From: Lunularia cruciata
Lineage: Eukaryota > Streptophyta > Marchantiopsida > Lunulariales > Lunulariaceae
NCBI GenBank assembly: GCA_948567375.1
Contig: OX419759.1
Span: 38,417,493-38,481,492, forward strand
Reading direction: 5' to 3'
DNA length: 64,000 nt
Part shown: one piece after another, positions 33,680 through 47,084 of the stretch
Layout: every line of letters begins with the position of its first letter
Numbering within the stretch: position 1 is the stretch's first letter
The notes under the pieces: model-generated
What the model saw: only the letters and a program-made list of their open reading frames with translations
Database searches by the model: none
What the model was told of the DNA's origin: nothing
Program-made: the position numbers and the translations under genes

Positions 33680-36600
33680 TTTAAGGGTAAGTGGATCTTG
33701 GGTATTCATTGATTGAGTACCTCCTGCAACATTTCATCTTGAGTTGATTGAAATATGCACTACAATTTTCTAGTTCATCATCAAGAAGTTAGTTGATTCT
33801 TCTTCTTCTCCTTCCCCCTAAAAATTGCACATCTAATTTGCATTGGGAGTCTTAATATGTGTATGTATAGGAAAAGAGATATATATGTCCACTACCTGGA
33901 ATTTCTATGGATTTTAATTGATTTTTTGCCAATTCAAACTCCTTTGTCACTCGAGTGAGGTCTCTCACGAGTCTTCTTCTCTGGCTTCTATAATCTAGAG
34001 GGTAGCCTAAAACTCATTCTGCTTTGTGTCAAGCAGCTACTTCTAGGTTGTGTGCAATACACCTTCAACATCTTCATCATATGAAGTAGATTTGGTCCCC
34101 TACTCTATCAAATTGAAAATCGTAGAGAATTTTGAATGGGGTTGTGAAGGAGCTCTATAAGTTCCATTCTAATATTATGCAATCAAATTTCTCCTCATAG
34201 TTTCCTCTATCCTTTGATTGGTGCAAATCCACCATAGTGGGTATGGGTTTGAGTGAGGTTCATAGCTGGTATGACATGACTTTGTTAGGTTCTTCCTTGC
34301 TTGGAGTGGCTCTCATGGACACTTGGGTTAGACCTGTGGTGGCTTGATAGGTCCAAAATGCTAAGTATTTGTCTTGTTTTCTTCCTCTTTTGGTGTGAGT
34401 AAATCAAGTATCCATAAATATGATATAAGTAGAGGAAAATTCTAGTAAATATACCTCTCCCATCACTTCTGGCTAGGTTTTATGGAGTCTTGGTAGCCTA
34501 GTTAACATTTCTTGTAATCTACTCGAGTTAACCTTCTTGTATAAACTATGGCACCTACTAGTACATCTACCCAAGTCTTGCTAATATTTGGGTGGATAAT
34601 GTGGAATATTGAGAAAAGGGACTTGAATACCACTACCCTAATTTTTTACAATCCAACCAAATCTATATCCTTCTCTTGAGTTGTAAGCATCTTCCTCAAG
34701 CATAATAAGGGTGGCAGAATCTAGATCTCCATCCCTTGGTGGTAATCAATTTTCTACCTTCTTTATTTTGTATACATCTATGATAAGTCTATATCCTAAA
34801 TATTGATAACTCCTTGAATGGTAAAGTATATCCTAGGGAGAACATTCACACTAATTCATTGTTTTATCATCCCATCCATTCTAAATTCCCTTGGAACATC
34901 TAGAAAATACTCCAACATCTATGACAATCAAGTATTTTATCAATACATTCATATGGATCTTCTTCTTAAGCAAAAGCTTGGATGTTTGCTTTGATCTTGT
35001 CATAGTTCTTCAGATTAATCTCCAATCTGCAGAATGCAACCAATTGTTCCACTCTATCTTCTTCACTCAATTCCTCTTGCTCTTGTAATGCGGTTGGCTG
35101 ATGAATGCTTAACAATTCAAAGTGCACCTAGTCAGGTCAAGTTCTAAGTATTTCACTATTCAAATGAGGTTTGGATTTTCTCTCCTCACATATGGTATAA
35201 GGTACTCTCATGAAAGTATGCAATATATCTTGCACCCCACAATGACTCACAAGGACCTTCTAATAGATAAATTTTACACTTGTGTACAGTCTGCATTGTT
35301 TGTGTGTACCTTTGGATATGGGCATAGGTTGTTTCTGGATCCAATGTGGGTTGGTCACCCATCATAATCAAATTTGCACTAATATTGATGTCTGCTAGCC
35401 ATACAATGAGGTTAGTATGATATTTGCAATCCAATTGATCTTTGTCAATTACAGCCTTTCTTTTAGCAAATTTATGCTATAAGGATATTGTAGTCATATT
35501 ATACAAAACATTTTGATTTTGGATGAGTTAAGAACTGAGTTGATTGAGAGTTAGACATAGGATACATCTTACATTATCTTGATTTTAAGACAAAATATAC
35601 AAAAAGAGCTTCACTAAGAGAATATTGCTACATTGCAATAGCTAATAACTCATTCTGATTACAACACTAGAAGTACTTTACTCAATTTAGGATTATGGAA
35701 AAGTCAACTCTACAATTGCAATCCTTACCTAAGGTTAAGCAAAAATGGTATTATCTCTATTCCTTGGTAAATATAAAAACTTGGTTTCCATTAGATATAG
35801 ATATATGGTTGTAATCCATATATATCATCTTTTGTACTTGAATTTTTTCTCCAATGCAAGAGCAAATGATCCTTGTTAATGAACCAAAAAGGAACACATT
35901 GAACCCAACGTGTAAACAAAGAACAATTTTAACCTTTAATATGAGAAATCCTTCTAAAATCTTCCCAATATTACTACAACCATCCTTAGGAAATAAAATA
36001 TGTCATTTTCTTTTGCAATTATTTTTGGATTTGCTTCCTCAATCTTTTGTAAAGGGATTTTGTGTTGGCAAAACATCTTTTTTCCCTTGTAATGTTGAAC
36101 TTTCATGTTTATTGTTCTCCTTTTCCTTTGTCTCATAATCTATTTCAATTCTTTCCTTTTAGAGAAAGCTCTTCTTGATAAATTTGAAATAAAGCTTAGA
36201 GAACATTGCAAAAATTTTGATTTTACAAGAATTTTGATAAAAAAATTTTGAATGTAAAATAACACGAAGAAAGTTGCCCTAGCTAGTGCTTGAGTTGGTG
36301 AAGTTGGCCAGATTTGGAGAGGGTTTGAATTGGCAAGAAGAAAAGCTTGAGGCTGAAATTTGGAGAGTGATGTATGTGGCCTTTCAAAACTTAGCATTTC
36401 CTTAGCATAAAGATACATTATACTATGATACAATTTGAGGAAGAGATTATGGACCTTGATCTATTGATTTCATCTAGATGATAATATATATATCTACAAT
36501 AGATTGCACCAACAACACTTAATGTTACTACATGCCACATTATTTTGAGAGTGCATAAGGTTTTGCCTTCCTGAATCCTCATGTTGGAAGGATATGATGG

Positions 36601-39600
36601 TGATTTTTGGGAGGATTATATGTACAACTATGTGCCATTCCACCTCCCAAACATTGATGGCACTATGGACCTAAGCTTAAAACTTGCATGTGCAGGCTTG
36701 TATATTATGTGGTTCTTCTTGTGGAGCTGTTACTTTGTAAGTGTGTGATGGTTGTTTGAGAGGATAGCATATGGTGTGTTTGACTCCTCCTCTCATGATG
36801 GCCCTTCAAGGACAGTGGTTATGTCCTAGATGTACTTGAACTATAGCGTGTTCACTCTTTGCGTGGTATAGATTGCACATGGGAGATTAATACAAGAGAT
36901 TAAGAATGGATTTCAATAGCAACTAGCATCTTGATCTTTGCACACCATAGGGCATATCATATATTTGTAGAAGATGGCTATCTAAAGTTAGAGCAACCAA
37001 ACTCCTAGCTAGGGGGCAATTGTGGCACTTTAGAGTTCATGTATGAGTAATGTGCAAATTATACATCTATAGTGTATGATGTTGACAACAATGTATGTTG
37101 TATAGTGATGTATATGTGCACAATAAGATGGTCTTAGTAATATTGAGAAGACCTTACAAGGATTATCAAAAAACATTATTATCAAAATATGAAAATTTTA
37201 TCTTTAGGATTGGGCTCAATTTTCCTACATGTAGTTATTTTTATCTTAGTTCATTAGATGGATCATCTAGTTTGAATTTGGAGAAAAATTTCAAGGACAA
37301 AGCATGAGATATATAATTACTACCATATCTGTATCTAATAAAAAGAAAAAGTGTGAATAAAGGCAATACTATTTATGGCTTAACCAAAGGACTAGAATTG
37401 ATAGTTGTCTTTCTCATAAGCCTAAATTTGCTAAACTAGTCCTAGTGTGGTAAATAGAATGTTAGGAATTTTTTCAACTTTTAATAGGTGTAATTCCCTT
37501 CTAAGTTATTATGTCTTAAAGCAAGATAGTGTGAGATATGTTCTAAGGTTGATCCACATCTTAACCAAATCTAAACCCATCCAAAGCTTACTCAATAGGT
37601 AGTACAAAGTTGCAATATCCTTAGAAGCAAAGTAGTAATTGAAGAATAAGGACAACCACGTAGAAAACATGAAGGATGGGAAGAGGAGTGATTGGATTAC
37701 AAAGATCATACCAACCTTATTGTATGGCTAAAGGACAACAACAACATCAACATTAAGGCATAGGTGATTGTGGTGGGTGAATTATCTACATCGGACCAAA
37801 ACCTGATGGGTGAACAATCAAAGTGATGAAAATGATGCAAAGTATATACCAAAGATTGAGGTTAATTTAAATTACAAAATCAAATGGTTGGAAATGTGAT
37901 ATTTTAGAAGATCACTTGTGATGGTATGTGTGAGAACACGCATAATTTCAGGATTGATCTTACACCATTTATGAGGAGAGAAGAACCAAACTTCAATTGA
38001 ATACTGAAATATGCAGAAACTAATCTCACAAGGGCCAATTTGAATTGTTAAGCATCTACCAACATACCTAGCTACAAGTGCAAGAATAATTGAATTAAGA
38101 AGATAGAGGGAAATAAGGGGTTATGGTTGAAGACTGCAGATTAGCATACAAGCTATGACACTAACAAAGCTACTCCCAAGCTCTTGCTTGAGAGATTAGC
38201 TCAGAGAAACTATCTAATATAGGTATAAGGTTAACATTGAAGACCAAATGGCCATCGGGTGTGTGTATTTGCTACCCTTTCCCTAAGAATTTAGAGTAGA
38301 CATGATAATTAAAGACTTAAATAGTGGGAAGGTACTCCTAAGATTTACTTGACTATTCAAGTAGTTACCAACACTTTGGATTTATGCTTGATCATAGACA
38401 CATACAAATTGAGTGATGTAAGAGAAGGATTGCCAACAAGAGGAGAAGCTTGGATCACACCATTTTTTTCAAGATGATACTTATAATAGAAGAGAGGTAT
38501 ACAGACTTATTAATATTTTGGTTTAGAACGGTGTTCAAGTTTCTTCTCCTAATATTCCACCCAGATCAGCTTGATTGTATTAGCAAGACTTGCGTAGCTA
38601 CAGTAAGAGGTACCATCATTTATGGAAAAAGGTTAACTTGAATACATCAATCCAAAAGAGTGTATGAATAGTAGGCACTACAAACAAGAGAGGTAGATTT
38701 GATAGAATCTCTCCCTACCTGTATCATATTTATAGAACCTATTATCTACTCCAACCAAAAGAGAAGGAATGGGACAAATAGTTATTAGTCTAGACTAATT
38801 GGACTGCACCACACATAACCCAAGTCCCAATGAGCGGCCTTCCTAGCAAGGTAGGATCTGATAAAGTGCATGTCATACCCTCATCTCAACCAAAGCCATA
38901 CTTACTCTTGTGGAGTTGCACCAAGTTTGATGTAAATCAGTCAATCAAAACTTAGGGGAATAGAAAGACAAATTTGATGGCATTATTGTTTGTAACCATT
39001 ATTGTTTATTACACTCCACAATATTTTAATGCAATTCATTCAGCTTCTTCCCAGGCCATTCAAAATTCTCAATGAGGGGCAATTTATTATTTTAGGTGGT
39101 TATCTTATTTGTAACAGCATGGGATGTTGAGAATGTCATGCACACAATTGAGTAATTGGTGCTTAACACAAATGAGAAAGATGTACTAGATGTACTTCCA
39201 TGCTACAAACCAAAAAAGTAAGGAGTTTGATAGGAGACCTAACCTAAGTGACTAAGGAGCTGGAATCAACAAAGAATTGAGCAATTCAATGATAGTCAAT
39301 TCTAGTTGGTGTACATGCTTATTGCAATGGATGCATATATTTTATTTTAAGCGTATACATGCTGAGGCTTATAATGCAAGTTAGATGATGCAACTTATGG
39401 GAGAAAGAGAGCATCAACAAACTTCTTGATAATTACCTAAAAAGTTGGAGTGTAGGTTCTAATCAATTCAAGATGAGATGTTGGAAGAGGTATTCAATCA
39501 ATAATTACAGAAAATAATTATTATCTAATTATCTTAAAGGTATAAAGGAGCAAACACATGAAGGAATATCCTTCTAGGTATGAAAGAGAATGGACCAAAA

Positions 39601-40300
39601 GTGAGAGGAGATTTACTTGTGGATGTAGTCAAGGTCAAGTCATTAGTCAGGGTCTTAAGGCACCTATGCCTCATAAAGTCAAATCTTCTATAAGAGTTGT
39701 ATTATTAGATGTAATTTAATCGTCAAATTTTTATTTTAACATAGACTTAAAGCTTCGTTTCTATATTTTTTTAGGTGTTTTGATTTCTTTATCTTATTCT
39801 CATCTTATTTAAAAAAATTAGAACTCTGTGTAGATAAAACAAAGTTCCATCAGAATAGAATAGAATATGTAGTAATCTAAACAAAATTATAAGACAATAA
39901 ATGTGATATAAATGGTATATTATGTATATTAATGAAGATATATTATTTAATTTTTATGTTTTATTTCCAGTTCTTCATTTCTATATTCTTACAGTTATAT
40001 TGAAAAGTATATATCTCCAATTAAGTATTAAAATAACATTTCTTATAGAAATATATCTGAAATTGAATATTTATTTATTAAGATGATATGATTTTAATTA
40101 AAAATAAAAACAAAAAAATGATATAACGAACTGAAAATTTTCTAAAATTTTCTTAAAATTATATATATTTAAACCAAGTATTCAAACTAAAATCATATTC
40201 GATATGGAGTTTATTAGGGTTTCAGTTTTAGTTTCCCACGTCAATAAGTTAGTTTTTATATTTCGTTGGATGTTTCATACATTGGTTTAGCTTGTCCTTT
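33680..40300. other. AT-rich interior between the AAP inverted arms, old unrecognised debris
   Basis: About 6.6 kb without an identifiable gene. At 36280-36345 a segment (CCCTAGCTAGTGCTTGAGTT, GTTGGCCAGATTTGGAGAG, GAATTGGCAAGAAGAAA) matches 16145-16215 of the family-B LTR region, so part is retroelement-derived. Short open frames (for example 35122-35367, 37095-37307) have no recognisable product. Occasional readable pieces in 34-35 kb on the minus strand have Lys/Glu-rich composition but no landmark. Confidence 0.45.
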
Positions 40301-40329
40301 CTGATGTATCCGTAAGGTTTGGGAATACA

Positions 40330-40540
40330 TGGTGTTCCGTTTTAGTTTGTCCCTGCAAATGATATGTCAAGCTTATCATATTTCGCTCGAGGTTTTTGAG
40401 GTTTGTGCATGAATTTTGCTTGTCAGTTGCTTATGGCGAGTTCATAGTTCCGTAAACATTCCATATTTCTATTCTTTGTCCACATTACTCACTATATGTG
40501 TTACATATAAGCATTGAGGCACATAAATTTGTTTCAATCT
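40330..40540. repeat. Right arm of the AAP inverted duplication
   Basis: This is the reverse-complement counterpart of 32150-32360, with AAGCTTATCATATTTCGCTC and ATTCCATATTTCT.TTCTTTGTCC runs. It lies upstream, in the sense of transcription, of the AAP pseudogene at 40750-41154. Confidence 0.65.
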
Positions 40541-40749
40541 GCTGAGTAATAATCGAGTGAGAAATCCTGCTTGAGTACTAATCGAGTGGAATTCAAACAG
40601 AAACAGGCGGCCTATCAATTTGTTAATTTAGTGCAATCTTGCAGGAATACGCGCAAGAGTGCATGTATACTGGTGCATGCAAGAGGGCATGTACCAGTTA
40701 TATATGCAGCTGTGAAATATGCGTATATAACATAGGTTTGTATATAACA

Positions 40750-41154
40750 TGAAATCCTGAAAGCCTAGATTAGATGTGGAATTGGCTACTAGTTGTCATG
40801 AAGGTCCAGCACAAGACCGCGTACAAGGTGAACTGGAATTCGACGATTATGGACGTCCAAGAACGTACCGGTATGTTATCGAATTAGTCCGTGATGCTCT
40901 TTGGATGCGGTGAGAGAGTAGCTCATGCTTACACATCTCAGTCGTTGAACTTCCAAATGGCCCGTTGCTGAATACACTGAACTCTTGCATCGAGACTCAA
41001 TCTCCTCTCCTACTTAGATGCTTCGTTTCTCGACTGTACTGTGGGACAGGAACAGCCTCTGCACACCTATCACAGCAATGATAGGATCTGAAGCTCTTAG
41101 CTTGGCACGGAGTGTTACCCACCTGGGCTGTATAATTGGCCCGTTGGTGAACTA
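40750..41154 (+). pseudogene. AAP pseudogene A: exons 1-2, inverted copy
   Basis: On the plus strand the exon-1 remnant ends AQDRVQGELEFDDYGRPRTY (functional gene: AQDPVQDEI..EVDDDGRPRR) at 40870, with a retained GTATGT donor. A 179-bp intron homologous to the functional intron 1 follows, with the acceptor at 41048-41049. Exon 2 starts GAACAGCCTCTGCACAC. One base is missing in the CACGCTATCACG stretch, which shifts the frame within 15 codons. The initiation region is also lost (the nearest ATG reads three codons to a stop). Homology stops abruptly at 41154, after GGTGAACT. Exons 3 to 6 are absent. No functional transporter can be made. Confidence 0.85.
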
Positions 41155-41229
41155 GCAACTAGCATAACAACTAGCAGCATGTCTCATGGCCAATTTACAT
41201 CTAAGCCCTCTAACTTGTTTATTTTTGAG

Positions 41230-41470
41230 ATTACTCAATCTCTGGAAACCAGCCACTACTTTGCATCACACCCACCAAAAGACTTGCCACATTCTTCCAA
41301 GGAGTTTATAAACCAGTTTATAAGGTTTCCATGTTCATGGAATCGACTCGGGGCATCAGCCACTCCTTTGCATCACACTCACCGAAAGACTTGCCACATT
41401 CATCCAAGGACGACCCAGTTTATAGGCTCTCCATGCTCATGTGCTCGACTCGACGCGGCTGCTACTCTAA
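41230..41470 (-). repeat. AAP promoter module, two decayed tandem copies
   Basis: AGCCACTACTTTGCATCACA and AGCCACTCCTTTGCATCACA start two copies about 105 bp apart (near 41248 and 41353). Each is followed by CACC.AAAGACTTGCCACATTC and a TTTATA motif (41310-41330 and about 41412). Orientation matches the functional AAP promoter (minus), which is opposite to pseudogene A beside it, so a breakpoint lies near 41155-41230. Confidence 0.6.
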
Positions 41471-41534
41471 TTTGTGTGGCCGATTTGCACTCGCGACGTT
41501 TTTGCTCGTCCAGAGCAAAATAGAGCGTCGGACT

Positions 41535-41705
41535 CTTCAAAACGGCCACGAACGGGGTGTGTAGATGGATTTCAAAAATTGATATAGGGTTGTGCAAGAT
41601 GGCCGCGAACTGGGTAATCGGATGGGATACAAGAGTCTGAAAAACGACAACAAACAGGGTGTGCGAATGGATTCAAATAACTGATACAAGACTGGGAAGG
41701 TAGCA
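41535..41705. repeat. Three diverged copies of a ~55-bp unit
   Basis: AACGGCCACGAACGGGGTGT, GATGGCCGCGAACTGGGTAA and AACGACAACAAACAGGGTGT each begin a unit that continues G.ATGGATTCAAA..ATTGATA.A. The minus-strand open frame 41537-41830 is a translation of these repeats. Confidence 0.6.
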
Positions 41706-42809
41706 GAAGAAGCTGCGGTAAATGAAGACTGATGAATTGTGAGGTAACCATAGTGGAGAGGTTCTAGACTTGAAAAAAAGATTTTGATACAGGAATTTAC
41801 CAAGGGGTGCTGTGCGGGATCCACTGTCACTGCCGGAATCCTTTGGGCAGCTTTTTAATCTCCAGTATTTGAGTTTTGAAGCGGCACTCAAGCGGCTTGC
41901 GGCTTCATTTTGAAACCTAGTCACTCTGGAAGAATCGACGTTGGTTATCTGCACTTAGTAGGACCTCAAATCACTATCAGTTCATTTCAGTGGCCTCAAC
42001 GAAGGCAGGATCTTGAATCGAATGCTGTGTAACGTTCAATTACGGGGAATCAACCAAGTCGGAGCGACTGCGGTTAATGGACTGTAATCACTGTGGAATT
42101 TATTGTCTGCTTCGTGGTCTTAATTAAGGATCGGATAGTTTGACGATTTACTTTGGGAACATAGACGTGACGCAAAATTTTATAAAAAAGAACTCAAAAT
42201 TAAAGTACAAATTGTACACGGTGAGAATAATTGAGTCTCCATCGAATAATTTGCAAGAGCAAATACCATTTTAAGGCTTATCTTTAATGTTGATTTAGTT
42301 GAAGTCCGATCCAAAGTAGACAAATTCTATAAGTGAACAATCTATGGACGCTGATGAACAAATGGGTCCCCAGAATGATAATTTTTCTTAAGGTACATAT
42401 AAGGATTGAATCTCAGCGTAGAATTTTGAACATATATGTAAAAAGGTTGTAAAACGAAAAATAAAATATCCTGAAAGTGAGAAGATCGTAATTTTTTTTT
42501 AATATTTAATGCGCTTTCATGATCACAGGAATTTTATGTTACGAAATATAGTTACAATAGATTGAAAATATAAAAATAAAGAAGTTATTTGGTTCCATTT
42601 ATTCAGTTACCAAAATGGTAACCGAAAAAATGGAATGCCCTCTGCATATTAAAAGAAGTAAAAAATTTAAGCATAATTATGACTTTTGGGGAACTAGAAC
42701 TAAACTTTTTCTTCTACAAGAAGTCAACGAAAATTTCTTTTTTTATTCAAGAGGTTCTCTCAATATTCAAATAAAAAGAAGTGATAGTCATGGAAAAAGT
42801 TATTATGAT
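41706..42809. other. Intergenic sequence, nothing recognised
   Basis: This stretch replaces the missing exons 3-6 of AAP pseudogene A. The open frame at 42615-42857 (plus) has no recognisable family and overlaps the conserved segment that follows. AT content rises after 42130. Confidence 0.4.
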
Positions 42810-42985
42810 CAGGCAAACGAAGATATTTGGAAGAACAAACAGGACAAATGGATTTAAATGGATTTCTTTGAAGAATACACCAAATCCTTCAACTGCCGCG
42901 ATGCAGAAAACAAAGTCAAGCACAAGATTGTACTGTTTTGGGACCGTCAGGGACCTTCGTATCTTGTTGTACCATAACAAATTTA
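42810..42985 (+). other. Conserved unidentified segment, copy 2 of 3 (inverted)
   Basis: This matches the reverse complement of 27450-27600. From 42861 the plus strand reads MDFFEEYTKSFNCRDAEN and then KVKHKIVLFWDRQGP. The other copy reads FFKESTKSFELPRSRN and VKRKILLGWNYQG in the corresponding frame. Insertions between copies keep the frame over this span, which hints at former coding. The family is not recognised. Confidence 0.42.
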
Positions 42986-42989
42986 CTTG

Positions 42990-43180
42990 TCAGATTTGAT
43001 TACGTAGAATTATGGCATTTGGAAAACTAGAGTATCTAATTATTGTCTAGCGTCTTTTGGGCCTAAGAGATAAATATACAGATTTGATTAAGTAGAATTA
43101 TGGCCTTTGGTTAAGAAACATATGGCATTGGTGAAGAGATAAATAGACAGATTTGATTGAGTAGAGTTATGGCATTAATC
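42990..43180. repeat. Three copies of a ~40-bp motif
   Basis: CAGATTTGATTACGTAGAAT, CAGATTTGATTAAGTAGAAT and CAGATTTGATTGAGTAGAGT begin copies near 42992, 43079 and 43150. The last two are preceded by AGAGATAAATA.A. Confidence 0.7.
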
Positions 43181-43389
43181 ACTAAATGTAAATTTCTTGA
43201 GATAATCACCGCCTGTCTTTATTTGGAAGAGCTGGGGCGATACCACAGTACAAATATCTGTATTCTATCACTCGAGGAGACCAGTTGTTTACAAATTTTC
43301 TTCAGAATACTTTCAGAAAGAGACCTCCTTCTTAAAGTGATGAGAAACAAGAACCTACAAAAGCTAAGCAACATCACCACTAAGAAATT

Positions 43390-43810
43390 ACAAAATTCTT
43401 ACTTGCTCTCTTATATTCACTACCGAGTCTAGGAACGCTCAAAGTACAATTGACTAATCAAAGCACCATCAATAACCACCACCTCCTGCTGACAAACTAA
43501 ACTAAACCCATCCAACTCTGTGTCATGTATATCCGCAGGGGAAATAGACACTAAAGGGGGAGAATCCTAAGGCCCTCAATATGCACACAGTGCTTGTTAA
43601 AAAATGGCAACAATCCAGCGATGAACTTGTGACGTCCACAAAAATCTATCTTCAAGACTGGAACACCTAAATTCACTCGAAGGAATAAAAATATAGATCT
43701 TATGAAAAACAACTTAGCATAGGCAATTTAAGTTTAGTAAACAGGGAAATATGAAATTCCACAATATTACCTGAACAAGTGTACTACAATGTATAAGTTC
43801 CCGAATATCA
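43390..43810 (-). pseudogene. AAP pseudogene B: exon 6 and end of exon 5
   Basis: Aligned to the functional gene on the minus strand, 43425-43690 corresponds to exon 6 (shared GAGTCTAGGAACGC, CATGTATAT.CGCA.GGGGAAA, AGAATCCTAAGGCCC). About 43700-43760 matches intron 5 (AACTTAGCATAGGC), and 43775-43810 the end of exon 5 (CATAAGTTCCCGAATA-like). Frameshifting indels and stops are frequent, for example in the region equivalent to the GILGALGFFPL motif. The copy breaks off at about 43810 inside exon 5. It has the same orientation as the functional gene. Confidence 0.8.
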
Positions 43811-43859
43811 TCTTGATGATATCACATTCTCCCATTCTCTTGAGACATTCAAGAACGCT

Positions 43860-46290
43860 GTTAGTTCTATTATGTCCAAGTCATAGTACGTGGTTCCGTT
43901 TATGTTCTTGTGAGGTTGCGTCCTTCTGAGCATTCAGCCTCAAGAGGACAGAGTTTTGCATGATTTTACATTTTAATAGTCTTCTTCACTGATAGTTTAG
44001 TTTAGTTTAGGCAGATTGTTTTAGGTCAAAATTATGAAGTATGAGAAGTTTGTGCAGATTGGCTTTCATGCATTTCAATCAAGGATAGCTTGTCCTACTC
44101 TATCAAGGAGGGACAATTGGGTGATTTATGGCATTATTCCATTTTGTTGTTTCATCTTGGTAAGGTATACATCAATTTTTTTGTCTTGTGAGATTCAAGA
44201 TATATAGACAGCCATAGATAGTTGACCAATTGGAAAAAGAGTCAACAACAAAAAGAGGTAAAGATCCAAGTCTCACACTTGACTAAGAGAATTTAGAGTG
44301 TTGAACCACACAAACACCTGAGACCATACACTTAATTAATCATCCTATAAGCTCTTTATTGGTCAAACAAAATAGCTTTTATAAACATATTCTCCAATTG
44401 ATACTAATATGCTATTTGCATAATGTTCAAGAGAGCACTTTGACATATTGAGTTCTGACATCCACTCATTAATTTTCAATTCTTTTGGACACGTCTTTGT
44501 TGGTTCCATTGTGTGCTTTGATAGTTCTAGATCTTACTATGCTAGCACTCCAAGAGATTCATGAGCTTTAAGCAAAGTTAGAATTTTCAATAACTTTTCC
44601 ATTTTGAAGGTGCTTAATCATATTTGAGAGTGACAAAAACACATTTATGCTTATCCTAGATAGGTATTTGTTGGAATAGCTATCTATGGACCTCAAGCAT
44701 TTTGATAGTTCATCCCAAGTTCCAATAAAAAGTATTAGATTTCCCAAGGTACCTAATCTGCTCAATCACTTCATGTGAATATATTCAAAAGTTACCTACC
44801 TTGACAATCTTAAGTCATTGTCCAATCTCACTTGAGAGTTGTAGTTGGAGTTGATGCTCCCTAGTTCAATAAGGTATGTATTATCTAGAGAATAATTATA
44901 CGTCCTCCATTGTGGTGCCAATGTTTTGCTTGAACCAATTTATCAAAAACTTGATTGTATACAACTCAAATCTCAAGACATGAATTTAGGCTTGAAGTGA
45001 GTGTCTTGCAGGAGCAAGTAGGATAAAATGAAAGATAATGATGGTCACAAAGAAAAATATGAGCCATTCCACCACCTTCATATCTTTTTGCTTGCAATGT
45101 TCTAGCAAAAGGGTTGGATTCTAGACAAAAGTATCCATTTGAGAGACTTGATTGTTCATGCCATAAATGATCAACATATTTTCTGTAGGTTCTACCCTAC
45201 TAAACAAGAGTCTTGAGCTCATTCAATACCATAAATCCTTAATTTCAAACAATAGTAAATAGACAATTTGATATTAGATGTAGTTTGAATTTCTTCAAGT
45301 TTTAATTTGACTCTCCTTGCTCTTAGATCCAAGAATTACCAGAATCTACTCTTTGACTTGCAACATGAACAACTGTGAAGTGCTTTCCAATAAAGGTATT
45401 ACAAAACTTTTCTCACTCCACTCATATAGTCTTCATAAACTTGACCATCCTTGAATAGTTGAAAATTCAGATATTGCTTTGATATTTAATTACTATTATT
45501 TTTATAATATTTTTTTGTTTAAACTCATCCATTATCTCAAATATCAGTGGGTTGCATTGCTTGAGGAAGCTCTTGTTAACATTGTCATGCTACTGTAGCA
45601 AGCAAGAAAATTTGTACTTAAGTTGTGCAAAAACAAAAGTAGCTCTGCCTCAATGTTGATGTTGCAAGAGCAAATGTTGAAGCTCCATTAGTCATCAAAA
45701 AAAAAATCTTCCTGATCTATATCAAACAACCAAGCGGCTTTAATTGCTATATCAAGAGCTTCTAATTTTGTAAAAGCCATTTGTATCAAGGTCATTTTTC
45801 CAAAGCAATTGACCTTGATGAAACCCATCAAAGTCAAGTTCTATGAATTTATTCTAAAGTTTTATGCTAAATTGTAATCACTATATGTCTTGGAGTGCAT
45901 TTGAACATAAATCTTCTTCAATTCTAATCAAGACATCATAAATGATATCAATATACCATCATCATCAAGAATTCTTTTAACCATTTCATGAATGTTTTTA
46001 TAACATCAAGATCTCTACCAAAATCCTCGCTTCTCCTTTGGCTTTTACTTGTTACCATAAAATTTCTTCATAGTCAATATCTAGCCATTGACACTTCATC
46101 GTACACCAAAGTTTCCTATTGGGAATGAAAGTGCATATCTCCATCATGAAATCCAACCTATTTTGTGTCAATTCAGCTTCATAGTGCATGTGTGTGACAC
46201 TATCAATCATACTATGTGAAATATGACAATTATGTTCCTCATAGAGGCAAAATATTCCTCCCTCAACAATGTAGTCTCTACCTTGAAAAA
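43860..46290. other. Intergenic sequence, probably old element debris
   Basis: No gene or family recognised. Minus-strand frames 44568-44765 and 46052-46321 have ordinary amino acid composition, but I could not match them. AT-rich, with few repeats. Confidence 0.4.
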
Positions 46291-46292
46291 AA

Positions 46293-46660
46293 GATATGTG
46301 AATAGGATTTGAATTTTGCACTTATTGTTACCAAATTGTCTAATTTTGAAATATAAAAACCTTCCGAGGATAACATTTTTGCTTTCAAAAGCCCCAATGC
46401 ACTTGTTCTATGCTTCTTAAAAAGAATCTTGTCAATAAAAAATCTTCTTTTTGTTTCCCAAATATAAGGTAATAGGGATATGTGAATAGGATTTGAATTG
46501 TGCACTTATTGTTACCAAATTGTCCAATTTTAAAATATAAGAACCCTCCAAGGATAACATTTTTGCTTTCAAAAAGCACCAAATCACTTGTTTTGTGCTT
46601 CTTAAAAATAATCTTGTCAATAAAAAATCTTCTTTTGTTTCCCAAATATAAGGTAATAGG
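46293..46660. repeat. 184-bp tandem duplication, two copies
   Basis: GATATGTGAATAGGATTTGA starts copies at 46293 and 46477, both ending AAATATAAGGTAATAGG. They differ by scattered substitutions and one-base indels. The four overlapping minus-strand open frames here are repeat translations. Confidence 0.9.
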
Positions 46661-46969
46661 CCAACTTCGAAAGAGGTGCTACAAACAAACAAATACCAGA
46701 ATCATCATGAGATGCGGGAGAATAATTTGAATATCCAATAACAATCATACTAGTTTCAGGGTTATCATATGTGGATAGAGATCTACAACAACCAAATGCA
46801 GACAAAGATCCACCTCATAGTGGAGGATGGCTGTAGCAATGGTATCAGAATCAAGGATCTCATCTCATGATTAGAGACTAAAAGATTTAAAGTATCAATT
46901 TGAAAATTCATTTCCAGTGAAAAACTTTATTAAATTTTCTGTCCTTGCAGGTCATGTCCTCACTACCTT
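46661..46969. other. Intergenic sequence, nothing recognised
   Basis: Short stretch between the 184-bp duplication and the duplicated AAP-flank segment. It contains no supported feature. Confidence 0.4.
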
Positions 46970-47075
46970 TATCAAAATAAAGCCTTTTTAAAATCAAAAT
47001 CACCATCCAGAATGAAAAATCTATTAAAATATAACATCAAAATATTGAAAGTTCTGTTCTAGCGATGCTGAATGC
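46970..47075. repeat. Duplicated segment (counterpart of 26870-26965)
   Basis: It closely matches 26870-26965 and ends at the same base (CTGAATGCTC), after which the two loci diverge. Here it joins directly to AAP exon 6 sequence. Confidence 0.7.
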
Positions 47076-47084
47076 TCCCAGAAC

